From the NCBI GenBank assembly GCA_946482075.1, contig CAMLQG010000044.1, positions 1 to 25,552 of the forward strand: a stretch of DNA of 25,552 nt, in the 5' to 3' direction. Position numbers and translations under genes: made by a program. Positions 1-7,652 of this stretch are shown here, piece after piece. The notes beneath the pieces are model-generated. The model was not told where the DNA came from, made no database searches, and was given only the letters and a program-made list of their open reading frames with translations. This DNA comes from an uncultured Erythrobacteraceae bacterium. Its GTDB lineage: Bacteria; Pseudomonadota; Alphaproteobacteria; Sphingomonadales; Sphingomonadaceae. How positions within the stretch are numbered: position 1 is the first letter of the stretch; every line of letters starts with the position of its first letter.

Positions 1-761
1 ACGAATTCCTCCCCCATGCGCATGAGGAGTTCGAGGAACTGGCCGATACGATCGGCATCGGGATCGACCATCTGAAGCGACGCGCGCAGGAGTTGCAGGA
101 ATTCAACCCGATGCTGGGCCATCGCGGTTGCCGCCTGGGCATCACCTATCCCGAGATCTACGAGATGCAAGCCCGTGCCATCTTCGAAGCGGCTTGCGAA
201 GTGGCGGCGGAGACCGGCCCAAGTGGTTCTGGGGCGCCGGTGCCCGAAGTGATGATCCCGCTCGTCGCCACCAGGCGCGAACTCGCGATCCTGAGGGCGC
301 TGGTGGAACGGACGGCGGACGCCGTGTTCGCGGAACAGGGCCGCAAGCTGGATTATCTCGTCGGCACGATGATCGAACTGCCGCGCGCGGCGCTGATGGC
401 GGGCGAGATCGCCGAGGAAGGAAGCTTCTTCTCCTTCGGCACGAACGACCTTACCCAGACGACGCTCGGCCTGTCGCGCGACGATGCGGGGCGGTTTCTC
501 GCGGCCTATGTCGAGAAAGGTATCTTCGCGCGCGATCCTTTCGTCAGCCTCGATCTCGAAGGGGTAGGCCAGCTGGTGGCGCTGGGGGCAGAGCGGGGAC
601 GCGCGACGCGGCCCGACATCAAGCTCGGCATCTGCGGCGAGCATGGCGGCGATCCGGCGAGCATCGCCTTCTGCGAGAGCCAGCGTCTCGATTACGTCAG
701 CGCTTCGCCTTATCGCGTGCCCATCGCCCGCCTCGCCGCGGCGCAGGCGGCTTTGGGTTAG
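1..761 (+). CDS. ppdK: Pyruvate, phosphate dikinase, C-terminal part (5' truncated by the window edge)
   Basis: PPDK interconverts pyruvate + ATP + phosphate with PEP + AMP + pyrophosphate in the cytoplasm. Only the C-terminal PEP/pyruvate-binding TIM-barrel domain is present, and the open frame runs into the left edge in frame 3. Family signatures are clear: HEEFEELADTIG and NPMLGHRGCRLG near the start, the FFSFGTNDLTQTTLGLSRDD substrate loop, and GICGEHGGDP, which carries the Cys that acts as general acid/base in this family. The tail SPYRVPIARLAAAQAAL is typical of PPDK. About 250 residues of an expected ~880-900 are visible, with no frameshift. PEP synthase (PpsA) and PtsI share the fold, but the GHRGCRLG and C-terminal signatures favour PPDK. 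The gene converges on the methyltransferase that ends at 811. Confidence 0.95.
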   Translation, partial: EFLPHAHEEFEELADTIGIGIDHLKRRAQELQEFNPMLGHRGCRLGITYPEIYEMQARAIFEAACEVAAETGPSGSGAPVPEVMIPLVATRRELAILRALVERTADAVFAEQGRKLDYLVGTMIELPRAALMAGEIAEEGSFFSFGTNDLTQTTLGLSRDDAGRFLAAYVEKGIFARDPFVSLDLEGVGQLVALGAERGRATRPDIKLGICGEHGGDPASIAFCESQRLDYVSASPYRVPIARLAAAQAALG

Positions 762-778
762 TTGCGCTTTCGCTTGTG

Positions 779-799
779 ATTGCGAGCGGAGCGAAGCAA
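779..799. repeat. Short GC-rich element between convergent genes
   Basis: The 49-bp gap between the convergent ppdK and methyltransferase genes contains ATTGCGAGCGGAGCGAAGCA followed by one more A. Its ends, TTGC and GCAA, are complementary, so it can form an imperfect hairpin. I recall very similar strings, usually flanked by GTC and GAC, scattered between genes in sphingomonad genomes. Here the outer flanks look decayed. That makes it a likely single copy of a dispersed REP-like repeat, but only one copy is visible in this window. Confidence 0.4.
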
Positions 800-810
800 G
801 GCGTTGAGGT

Positions 811-1569
811 CTAAACCCGCCAACCGCTGAGCGTAAGGATCTCGAAATGTTCGGTGACGCGGCCATCGGTATCGGCGCAGGCGGTGAAGGCCTCTGCCGC
901 GCGACGATAGCTCGTCCGGGTCAGAGCAGGAGCGACCGAGGCGAGCGCGCTCGTCAGCCCCTGTTCCCGCAGGTCGGAAACGAGCCGGGCCAGCGAAGAA
1001 AAGCGGACGTCGAGGCCCCGGCTGTCCACCACCGGCCGGTCGAAGCCCGCACGCTGGAGAAGCTGTCCGCCCGCCCGGACATCGACCGCAGGGTGCATTC
1101 GCGCCGCTGGCCGCGCTCCATCCGCCGCCAGCATCGCCGCCCGTAGTACCGGAAGACTGCCCGCGCCGGAAAAACTCGCAATCATCAGCCCGCCTGACGC
1201 CAGCGCCTGGCGCAGATGGATCAGCGCGCCGGGCAGGTCGTTCACCGTGTCGAGCCGGCCGAGACTGACGATCAGTTCGAAGCCGCCGAAAGGGTAGGGC
1301 TGTTCCTCGTCGAAATCGGCATCTGGTCGGACGATCTCGCAGTCACCCGCCGCCAACTTGGTGGTGAGCATCTCGACGCCGTCACCGATGATCAGAGCAC
1401 GGCGCGGCTGATGTCGCAGGAAATCCAGGCGATCGAGAACGTCCTCGATCATATCGTCTATCACATAATGCGCGGCATCGGCCTTTGCCTGCGATCGTGC
1501 GGCGCGGGTACGGATCGCGGTGCGCCGGCGTCGAGAAAAGATTGTGGGAGGTGCGGGCGAATTCATCAT
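811..1569 (-). CDS. BioC/NDUFAF5-like SAM-dependent methyltransferase
   Basis: This is a probable class I methyltransferase resembling the NDUFAF5/BioC-like proteins that lie opposite comF in many alphaproteobacteria; its substrate is unknown. A conserved N-terminal stretch (SRRRRTAIRTRAARSQ, then VIDDMIEDVLDRLDFL) precedes the Rossmann-like core. The core includes RRALIIGDG, FELIVSLGRLDTVNDLPGALIHLRQAL (acidic loop and helix) and GGLMIASFSGAGSL. The glycine-rich SAM motif I is degenerate (IIGDGVEML instead of the usual GxGxG). The frame stays open to 1656, but a GGAGG site lies just before 1581. I therefore place the start at the ATG at 1569 (252 aa), with GTG 1572 and ATG 1566 or 1581 as alternatives. 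It is transcribed divergently from comF across about 70 bp. Confidence 0.8.
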   Translation of the reverse strand: MMNSPAPPTIFSRRRRTAIRTRAARSQAKADAAHYVIDDMIEDVLDRLDFLRHQPRRALIIGDGVEMLTTKLAAGDCEIVRPDADFDEEQPYPFGGFELIVSLGRLDTVNDLPGALIHLRQALASGGLMIASFSGAGSLPVLRAAMLAADGARPAARMHPAVDVRAGGQLLQRAGFDRPVVDSRGLDVRFSSLARLVSDLREQGLTSALASVAPALTRTSYRRAAEAFTACADTDGRVTEHFEILTLSGWRV

Positions 1570-1640
1570 CACGCCCTGCATCCTCCGTCGTGGAGGCGCA
1601 AGCGCTTGCGATCGCGGCGGACACGCGGCAGCAAGGGCGA

Positions 1641-2390
1641 ATGGGGGTTCCGTCAATAGTAGCCGATGCGCTTCGGCCAGTGGTCGATCTGGTCTATCCG
1701 CCGCGCTGTCCGCTCTGCGGAGAAGGGCTGTCCGCGCAAAGCGGGCTATGCGCCCGATGCTGGGCGGAACTCGTCATCCCCGGTGATCCGGCCTGCGCAT
1801 CGTGCCAGCGTCCGTTCACCCATGGCCAGCAGGAAGGAGCGATCTGCGCCCCATGCCTCACCATGCCGCCCCGGCATGACGGGATCGCTGCAGCCACGCT
1901 CTATAACGATGTCTCGCGCCGCCTTGTTCTGGCGTTCAAGCACGGTCGCCGCATTTCGCTCGCTCGCATGCTCGCCCGGTTGATGAGCGCCCGTATCCCG
2001 CGGCTGGAGGGAAGCTGGTGCGTCGTTCCCGTCCCGCTGCATCGCGGCCGGCTATGGCAGCGCGGGTTCAATCAATCGGCCTTGCTGGCACAGGAGATCG
2101 CTCGCGCGCGGGCCCTGCCACTCGTAGTTGATGGCCTCATCCGACGGAAGGCTACGCCGAAACTCGGCGGTCTGGGAAGAAAGGCGCGCGCGAGAACGCT
2201 TTCGGGCGCGATCACGATGAATGACAGGCGGCTTGCGGGAATTCGTGGCCGCAACGTCATACTGGTAGACGATGTGCTGACCAGCGGGGCAACGAGCGAT
2301 GCCTGCGTTGCGGTACTCAAACGAGCAGGAGCGGAAAAGGTGATCGTGACATGCTTCGCAAGAGTTCTCGACGAAGCCCTGTCGGGATAG
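1641..2390 (+). CDS. comF: ComF family protein (zinc-finger phosphoribosyltransferase)
   Basis: This is a ComF-type protein of about 249 aa. In naturally competent species ComF helps take up single-stranded DNA; in alphaproteobacteria the exact role is uncertain. The N-terminus holds a Cys-rich zinc-binding region with CxxC pairs at residues 23/26 and 37/40, then 52/55 and 69/72. The C-terminal half is a type I phosphoribosyltransferase domain with the PRPP-binding loop VILVDDVLTSGAT at about residues 206-218. The motif RGFNQSALLA at 141-150 is typical of ComF. The ATG at 1641 begins where family similarity begins and has a weak AAGGG site upstream. The frame is open further back, but that extension overlaps the divergent methyltransferase gene. 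A strong hairpin follows 11 bp after the stop. Confidence 0.92.
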   Translation: MGVPSIVADALRPVVDLVYPPRCPLCGEGLSAQSGLCARCWAELVIPGDPACASCQRPFTHGQQEGAICAPCLTMPPRHDGIAAATLYNDVSRRLVLAFKHGRRISLARMLARLMSARIPRLEGSWCVVPVPLHRGRLWQRGFNQSALLAQEIARARALPLVVDGLIRRKATPKLGGLGRKARARTLSGAITMNDRRLAGIRGRNVILVDDVLTSGATSDACVAVLKRAGAEKVIVTCFARVLDEALSG

Positions 2391-2401
2391 GCGCACACGA
2401 A

Positions 2402-2427
2402 AACGCCCGGGAATGATCCCGGGCGTT
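2402..2427. terminator. Strong hairpin after comF, possibly bidirectional
   Basis: A perfect 10-bp stem AACGCCCGGG / CCCGGGCGTT encloses the 6-nt loop AATGAT. It starts 11 bp after the comF stop, so it very probably terminates comF. The U tract is poor on the plus strand (GTTCGC). On the minus strand the stem is followed by TTTTCGTG, which suits a transcript arriving from the right as well. Confidence 0.75.
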
Positions 2428-2730
2428 CGCGTGACGAAATTCGTTGGACTTCCTGGGCCGCCCTCCCGGCCAGTCGTCCGATCCCTCATTCGTTCGGCGA
2501 GTCTCGCCGTGGCGAGTGCTCTAGCCTATACCCCCTTAACCTTGGCGCTCGTTCCAGCGCCGCCATTCTGGCGGGCGACCTCGTTGGGCCGCAGATGCTT
2601 ATTCCCATCATTACCCCACCGACGGAAGAATGATTTCCCGTTTGGATAGATTTTGCCCCGGCTCTGTGGTTATCGTGCAACAAGGCCACCATCTGGTTCG
2701 AGGCTCCCACAGGCACGAAGGATATTCGAG
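2428..2730. other. Gene-poor stretch between comF and hisI, with hairpins
   Basis: I find no convincing protein here; the open frames have no family resemblance and no ribosome-binding site. The DNA has several compact inverted repeats. One is CTGGGCCG / CGGCCAG (one bulged base) around 2454-2474, whose loop reads CCCTCC on the plus strand and GGAGGG on the minus strand. Another is CTCGCC / GGCGAG around 2505-2518. Together with the hairpin at 2402-2427 these could belong to a structured small RNA or a long hisI leader. I do not recognise a known RNA family, and no tmRNA, 6S, SRP or RNase P signature was found. Confidence 0.4.
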
Positions 2731-3114
2731 ATTTCCAGCAGCGCAGAAGCCGATCGCGAGCAAGGCACGGCTTTTCTTCCCAAATTCGATTCCAAAGGCC
2801 TGCTGACCGGCGTGGTGACGCATGCCGAAACCGGTGAAGTGCTGATGGTCGCTTTCATGGATCGCGAAGCCTTGGACAAGACGCGCGAGACCGGCCTGGC
2901 GCATTTCCATTCGCGTTCCCGCGGGCGGCTCTGGATGAAAGGCGAAAGTTCCGGCCATGTGCTGCGGGTGCGGGAAATCCTGGTCGATTGCGATCAGGAT
3001 TCCCTCATCCTGCGATGCCTTCCGGCAGGCCCGGCGTGCCACACCGGGGCGTCGAGCTGTTTTTACCGGCTGCTCGAGGACGAAACGCTCGTACGGATCG
3101 AAGAGCAGGGTTGA
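2731..3114 (+). CDS. hisI: Phosphoribosyl-AMP cyclohydrolase (HisI), apparent ATT start
   Basis: HisI opens the adenine ring of phosphoribosyl-AMP in the third step of histidine synthesis, in the cytoplasm. The core motifs are [46 protein letters not shown] and DCDQDSLIL. Counting from 2731, the metal ligands are intact: Asp86/88/90 and the zinc cysteines 87, 103 (ACHTG) and 110 (SCFY). No HisE domain is fused. There is no ATG or GTG at the expected N-terminus. The ATT at 2731 has an AAGGA site (2718-2722) 8 nt upstream and gives 127 aa starting where the family usually starts. The only conventional alternative is TTG at 2653, which adds 26 Arg/Pro-rich residues with no family resemblance. 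Function is secure; the start is not. Confidence 0.9.
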   Translation: MSSSAEADREQGTAFLPKFDSKGLLTGVVTHAETGEVLMVAFMDREALDKTRETGLAHFHSRSRGRLWMKGESSGHVLRVREILVDCDQDSLILRCLPAGPACHTGASSCFYRLLEDETLVRIEEQG

Positions 3115-3178
3115 GGAACGCGCGCGCGTTACGAAGGTAATCGAGAGGCTGGCCGACCAAGCCGGCGGAGGAGAGCAG

Positions 3179-4981
3179 ATGCCGAAATTTTCCGCCCCTA
3201 CGCGTGACACGCTGTTCGTGATCGAACATCTGCTGGACCTTGAGGCACTCGGCAACCTCCCCGGTTTCGAAGTCGCCACGCCCGATCTCGTCAGAACCGT
3301 GGTCGAAGAGGCGGGGCGATTCGCGGCAGAAGTGCTGTTTCCCCTGAACGAGATCGGCGATCGCGAAGGCTGCAAGCGGACCGAAGACGGCACGGTCACG
3401 ACGCCGCCCGGGTTCAAGGACGCCTACGACCAGTTTCGCGAAGCCGGATGGGGCAGCGTGTCGATGCCCGAATCTTTTGGGGGGCAAGGCTTGCCTCAGA
3501 TCGTCGGCTTTGCGGTGAAGGAATATCTCGCCGCGGCCAACCAATCCTTCGGGATGTATCCCGGCCTCAATGGTGGGGCGGTGGAAGCGCTGCATGTCAT
3601 CGCCTCGGAGGAGATCAAGGCTCGCTACCTGCCCAAGATGGTGGCAGGCGACTGGCTCGGCACGATGAATCTTACGGAACCTCATTGCGGGACCGATCTC
3701 GGCCTGATCCGCACCAAGGCTGAACCGAATGCCGACGGCTCCTACGCGATTACGGGCACGAAGATATTCATCTCGGCGGGCGAACATGATCTGACCGAGA
3801 ACATCATCCATCTCGTGCTTGCGAAGCTGCCGGGCGCGCCGGACGGTTCTAAAGGCATATCGCTCTTCGTTGTCCCCAAGATCCTCGTGGCCGATGATGG
3901 TTCGCTGGCAGAGCGGAACGCAGTCTCCTGCGGCTCGATCGAGGAGAAGATGGGCATTCACGGCAGCTCGACCTGCGTCATGAATTATGACAGTGCGAAG
4001 GGATGGCTGGTAGGGGAGGCAAACAAGGGCCTCGCCGCGATGTTCGTGATGATGAACGCGGCTCGGCTCGGCGTGGGGATACAGGGGCTCAGCCAGGCGG
4101 AAGTATCCTATCAGAACGCTGTCCAATATGCGCTCGACCGGCGGCAGGGCAGGGCGCTCACCGGGCCGGTCGATCCTCAGGAGAAGGCCGATCCGATCAT
4201 CGTGCATCCCGATGTCCGCCGGATGCTGATGGATGCCAAGGCATTCACCGAAGGCATGCGCGCCCTGATCCTCTGGGGCGCCCTGCTGGTCGATCTCGAG
4301 AAGAATGCGGCAACGGAAGAGGAGCGGCAGTCCGCTGGGGATCTGATCGGGCTCCTTACCCCCGTGATCAAGGGTTACGGCACGGACAGGGGCTTCGACG
4401 TCACCACGAATATGCAGCAGGTCTATGGCGGGCACGGCTACATCCGGGAATGGGGGATGGAGCAATATGTGCGCGATGCCCGGATTGCGATGATCTACGA
4501 AGGCACCAATGGCGTTCAGGCGATGGACCTGTGCGGCCGCAAGCTGCCTGCCAATGGCGGTCGGGCGATCCAGGCCTTCTTCAAGCTGGTGGACGCGGAA
4601 TGCGCCGGGGTGGCGGGGGATGCGCCCTATGCCGTCCTGGCCGAGAAGCTCGGCAAGGCGAATGGCGAGCTGAAGGCCGCGACTCTGTGGTTCATGAGCC
4701 ATGCAATGGCCAATCGGAACCATTTGGGCGCCGGCGCGCACCCTTACATGCATATCGCGGGCATCGTTTCGCTCGGTCTGATGTGGCTCCGGATGGCGAA
4801 GGCGGCCGAGAGGCTGCTGGCATCCGGGAACGACGACGTGGCATTCTGCGAAGCAAAGCTCACCACGGCGCGTTATTTCGCCGATCGCTATCTTCCCGAT
4901 GCAGGCGCGCTGCGACGGAAGATCGAAGCTGGCGCGGACAGCATGATGGAATTGCCTGCAGACGCTTTCGCGCGCGATTGA
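3179..4981 (+). CDS. Acyl-CoA dehydrogenase, 600 aa, with bacterial C-terminal extension
   Basis: This FAD-dependent enzyme makes an alpha,beta double bond in an acyl-CoA and passes electrons to ETF. It starts at ATG 3179 behind a GGAGGAG site with 5-nt spacing. The order is a short N-terminal segment typical of the ~600-aa class, the helical N domain, then the flavin-binding middle domain (GTMNLTEPHCGTDLG near residue 161; GTKIFISAGEHDL). The C-terminal helical domain follows with YGGHGYIREWGMEQYVRDARIAMIYEGTNGVQ, and finally the ~130-residue extension of this class. Glu441 in YEGTNG is the expected catalytic base. The class includes DmdC (3-methylthiopropanoyl-CoA dehydrogenase), but the substrate cannot be read from sequence. 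It lies 64 bp after hisI on the same strand, with no functional link to histidine synthesis. Confidence 0.93.
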   Translation: MPKFSAPTRDTLFVIEHLLDLEALGNLPGFEVATPDLVRTVVEEAGRFAAEVLFPLNEIGDREGCKRTEDGTVTTPPGFKDAYDQFREAGWGSVSMPESFGGQGLPQIVGFAVKEYLAAANQSFGMYPGLNGGAVEALHVIASEEIKARYLPKMVAGDWLGTMNLTEPHCGTDLGLIRTKAEPNADGSYAITGTKIFISAGEHDLTENIIHLVLAKLPGAPDGSKGISLFVVPKILVADDGSLAERNAVSCGSIEEKMGIHGSSTCVMNYDSAKGWLVGEANKGLAAMFVMMNAARLGVGIQGLSQAEVSYQNAVQYALDRRQGRALTGPVDPQEKADPIIVHPDVRRMLMDAKAFTEGMRALILWGALLVDLEKNAATEEERQSAGDLIGLLTPVIKGYGTDRGFDVTTNMQQVYGGHGYIREWGMEQYVRDARIAMIYEGTNGVQAMDLCGRKLPANGGRAIQAFFKLVDAECAGVAGDAPYAVLAEKLGKANGELKAATLWFMSHAMANRNHLGAGAHPYMHIAGIVSLGLMWLRMAKAAERLLASGNDDVAFCEAKLTTARYFADRYLPDAGALRRKIEAGADSMMELPADAFARD

Positions 4982-4995
4982 TCCCCAAAAGAAAA

Positions 4996-5023
4996 CCCGG
5001 CTTCTCCAAAGAGAGAAGCCGGG
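4996..5023 (-). terminator. Rho-independent terminator downstream of the first TonB receptor
   Basis: The perfect 11-bp stem CCCGGCTTCTC / GAGAAGCCGGG has a 6-nt loop. Read on the minus strand, it is followed at once by TTTTCTTTT. This is a textbook intrinsic terminator for the leftward receptor transcript. On the plus strand, where the acyl-CoA dehydrogenase ends 14 bp earlier, the hairpin has no U tract, so it can act there only weakly. Confidence 0.85.
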
Positions 5024-5060
5024 CTCAGGCGCCGCGGTGACAAGATCACCGGGCCGATCT

Positions 5061-5083
5061 GCCCGGCCGCTGGGCGGCCGGGC
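5061..5083 (-). terminator. GC-rich hairpin directly after the receptor stop codon
   Basis: A perfect 10-bp stem GCCCGGCCGC / GCGGCCGGGC with a 3-nt loop sits 10 bp beyond the receptor stop codon on the minus strand. It has no U tract of its own. With the terminator at 4996-5023 it forms a tandem pair, and it may protect the 3' end of the messenger RNA. Confidence 0.6.
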
Positions 5084-5093
5084 TATGTATCGA

Positions 5094-7652
5094 TCAGTTC
5101 GCGCCGCCGAACTTGTAGCTCAGGCGAACCCAGAGTTCGCGTCCGCGGCTGACATAGGCGGCCGTGTCGGACAGCAAGCGGGCCGGGTCGTTTTCAGCGA
5201 ACGTACCCCGGGTTCCGCTACCGCTGAACGGCGAATCGCTCGACCGCACGAAGTAGTACTTGTTGGTCAGGTTCCTGCCGATGAAGGCGATTTCCCAACT
5301 GTCATCCTCTGCGCCGATGCGCACGGACGCATCGAACAACGTATAGCTCGGCTGCTTACCGCCCGGAGTGTTGGCGGAGTCGGTGAAGTAGCTGCCGCTA
5401 TAGGACATGTTGCCCGAGAGCCCGAGCTTGAGATCCCCGCCAACCGACGACTCATAATTGAACCCGGCATTGCCGGTCCATTTGGGAGCACGAACCAGCG
5501 GAGCACCCGTCAGATCCTGGAAGAAGCCGGTGGCGCCCGAGACTTCGTTCACCTGGAAGAAGCACTGGTCCGAAGGCTGACCGCCGTAGCAGGGAGCCTG
5601 GAAGTTGAGATACTTGCCCTTGTTGTAGTTGAGGGCGCCATTCAGCGACAGGCCTTCGATCGGCGTATTGTAGTTGAAGTCGAACTCGACGCCTTGCGTG
5701 CGGGCGCTCGCCGCGTTGACCAGCACGGGGCGGACGCCATCGATGGTCAGGCCGACCTGGAGGCCGGTCGTCTTGTAGTTGTAATAGGCAAGGTTCACGC
5801 GAAGCGCCCGATCAAGGAGGGACGCCTTGATGCCGCCTTCAAAACCCTTGGTTTCCTGGGGCTTGTAGATGTGCGTGTTGGTCGCGAAGGTGTCCTTGTT
5901 CGGCACCACCGCTGCGAAGCCGCCCGAAAGGAAGCCTTCCTTGTAGCCGCCATAGATGTTGATGTCCGGCGTCGGCTTGTAGGAGATCGTGACTTCCGGC
6001 GAGAAGTTCTTGAAGCTCACCTTCCGGTCGATGTCGGGCAGGCCATAGACCGTGCCAACATCAACAAGCGTGTCGGGAGCGAGGCTCGTGCCCGTCTCCA
6101 CCCGTGTGAGCCTCTTCTGTTCCCAGGAATAACGGCCGCCGCCGGCGATTTCGATTTCCGGGATCGGGTTGACCGTCAGCTGGGCGAAGATGGACTGGGA
6201 CTTGCCCTTCACCTGATACCAATACTTGTTGCTCCAGGCCGCTACGGCCGGATTCGCCGTGCCGAAGCCGGTAATCGACCCGTTGCCGCCATCAGTGTCG
6301 GTGATCAGGCCGCCGACCATGAAGTTGATCGGTCCGTCAAACGAGCTGGTGAGGCGCAGTTCCTGGGAAAACTCCTTCAGTTCCAGTTCGTTGTAGGAGA
6401 TGAGCTCCGCGCGACGGACGGTAGCGCCCTGAGTGACGCCCGGAGCGGGAACGATCGGAACGACGTTGCCTGCGCTATTCAGTGCATAGGCGGTGCCATC
6501 ATTGAAGTAGGCCTGGGTGTAGTTACCGATATTGTCGAGATTCTGCTTGTAAAAGCCGGTCTGCGACGTGAGCGTCAGATCGTCGGTGATATTGTAGTTC
6601 ATCTCCAGACCGGTGAGGAACTGATACTGCTCCTGGAACAGGCCGCGCTTCCAATCCTCCTTCTTCGAGGGGAACAGGTTGCCGAATTTGGTGGCGTCGT
6701 AGCTGCCCACCATGTTGATGCCGTCGGCCTTACAATTGTCGACATAGAGATTGCCGGGCTGGTTGACCTGAACCTGCGGAATGCCGAGCGGGCAGGATAC
6801 GAACTGCGTGTTGTTGGTGGACGACTGACCCTTGACCTTGCCATAGCTCACTTTCAGCTTGGCATTGAACGGGCCGCCATCGTCGAACTTCAAGGTACCG
6901 CGAACGGCCCAGTCGGTCTTGTTAGGCGCACGGCTGTGGCCGTCAGGATAGATGAAACCGAGGCCGCTATCGGTCGGCACCACATTGCGTGCCCAACCCT
7001 TCATATCCGAGAAGAAGCCCGCGACACGGAAGCCGAGGCTATCGCTCAGCGGGCCGGCAACATAGGCGTCACCGCGCCATTCACGCGCCTTGAATTCATA
7101 GCCGCCGGAGATCTTGGCTTCAAACGTGTCCGTCGGATCGGCGGTACGGTAGGAAATGATGCCGGCCGGGCTGTTCTTGCCGAAGAACAGGGCCTGCGGG
7201 CCCTTGAGGACTTCGATCTGGGCGATGTCGAAATCGCCCATGCGGCGGATCGTCGCGCGGCCGATAGCGACACCATCGATGTTGAAGGACACGGCCTGGT
7301 CGTTAAGCGGGTTGTTGTCCGCGCCCGCGAGACCGCGGATAGCCACGATACCGCCTTGCACGGTGCCGCCACCTTCACCGACGATCAGCGAAGGAACGGA
7401 GCGGGCGACCGCATCGACGTTTGTGATCGCGTAATTCTGGAGCTGCCCCCCGCTGAGCGCGGTGACCGAAACCGGCACTTCCAACGTCGTCTCATCGCGC
7501 TTACGCGCGGTAACGATGATCTCGCCGCTCTCGGACGCTCCCGCCTGGGCATATGCCGGTGCCGCGAAAGCGACGGCGGTCGCAATCGTCACGCCCGCAA
7601 CGCCGGCGCGCAGAGTGAGATTGTACTTCGAAATAGGATTATGGTTTGCCAT
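5094..7652 (-). CDS. TonB-dependent outer-membrane receptor (first)
   Basis: This 852-aa gated outer-membrane barrel imports a large or scarce substrate using TonB/ExbBD energy. The ATG at 7652 has a GGGAGGG site just upstream. A signal peptide of about 35 residues ends AAPAYA-QA and is followed by a TonB-box-like EIIVTA at about 44-49. The plug domain includes VAIRGLAG, FNIDGVAIGR and IEVLKGPQALFFGKNSPAG. That last motif differs from the usual KGPQGTLFGRN and marks a distinct sphingomonad subgroup. The 22-strand barrel fills the rest and ends in LSYKFGGAN, so the usual terminal Phe is four residues in from the end. The gene lies downstream of the MFS-cysK-hydrolase operon, 259 bp away with its own upstream region. 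The substrate is not determinable; siderophores, glycans and aromatic compounds are all possible. Confidence 0.93.
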   Translation of the reverse strand: MANHNPISKYNLTLRAGVAGVTIATAVAFAAPAYAQAGASESGEIIVTARKRDETTLEVPVSVTALSGGQLQNYAITNVDAVARSVPSLIVGEGGGTVQGGIVAIRGLAGADNNPLNDQAVSFNIDGVAIGRATIRRMGDFDIAQIEVLKGPQALFFGKNSPAGIISYRTADPTDTFEAKISGGYEFKAREWRGDAYVAGPLSDSLGFRVAGFFSDMKGWARNVVPTDSGLGFIYPDGHSRAPNKTDWAVRGTLKFDDGGPFNAKLKVSYGKVKGQSSTNNTQFVSCPLGIPQVQVNQPGNLYVDNCKADGINMVGSYDATKFGNLFPSKKEDWKRGLFQEQYQFLTGLEMNYNITDDLTLTSQTGFYKQNLDNIGNYTQAYFNDGTAYALNSAGNVVPIVPAPGVTQGATVRRAELISYNELELKEFSQELRLTSSFDGPINFMVGGLITDTDGGNGSITGFGTANPAVAAWSNKYWYQVKGKSQSIFAQLTVNPIPEIEIAGGGRYSWEQKRLTRVETGTSLAPDTLVDVGTVYGLPDIDRKVSFKNFSPEVTISYKPTPDINIYGGYKEGFLSGGFAAVVPNKDTFATNTHIYKPQETKGFEGGIKASLLDRALRVNLAYYNYKTTGLQVGLTIDGVRPVLVNAASARTQGVEFDFNYNTPIEGLSLNGALNYNKGKYLNFQAPCYGGQPSDQCFFQVNEVSGATGFFQDLTGAPLVRAPKWTGNAGFNYESSVGGDLKLGLSGNMSYSGSYFTDSANTPGGKQPSYTLFDASVRIGAEDDSWEIAFIGRNLTNKYYFVRSSDSPFSGSGTRGTFAENDPARLLSDTAAYVSRGRELWVRLSYKFGGAN

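Noticed and set aside
2413..2649. A 78-residue plus-strand frame between comF and hisI
   Set aside because: It begins inside the comF terminator, has no ribosome-binding site and resembles no family.
3005..4753. A 582-residue open frame on the minus strand, opposite the acyl-CoA dehydrogenase
   Set aside because: Antisense shadow of a well-conserved enzyme; no recognisable motif.
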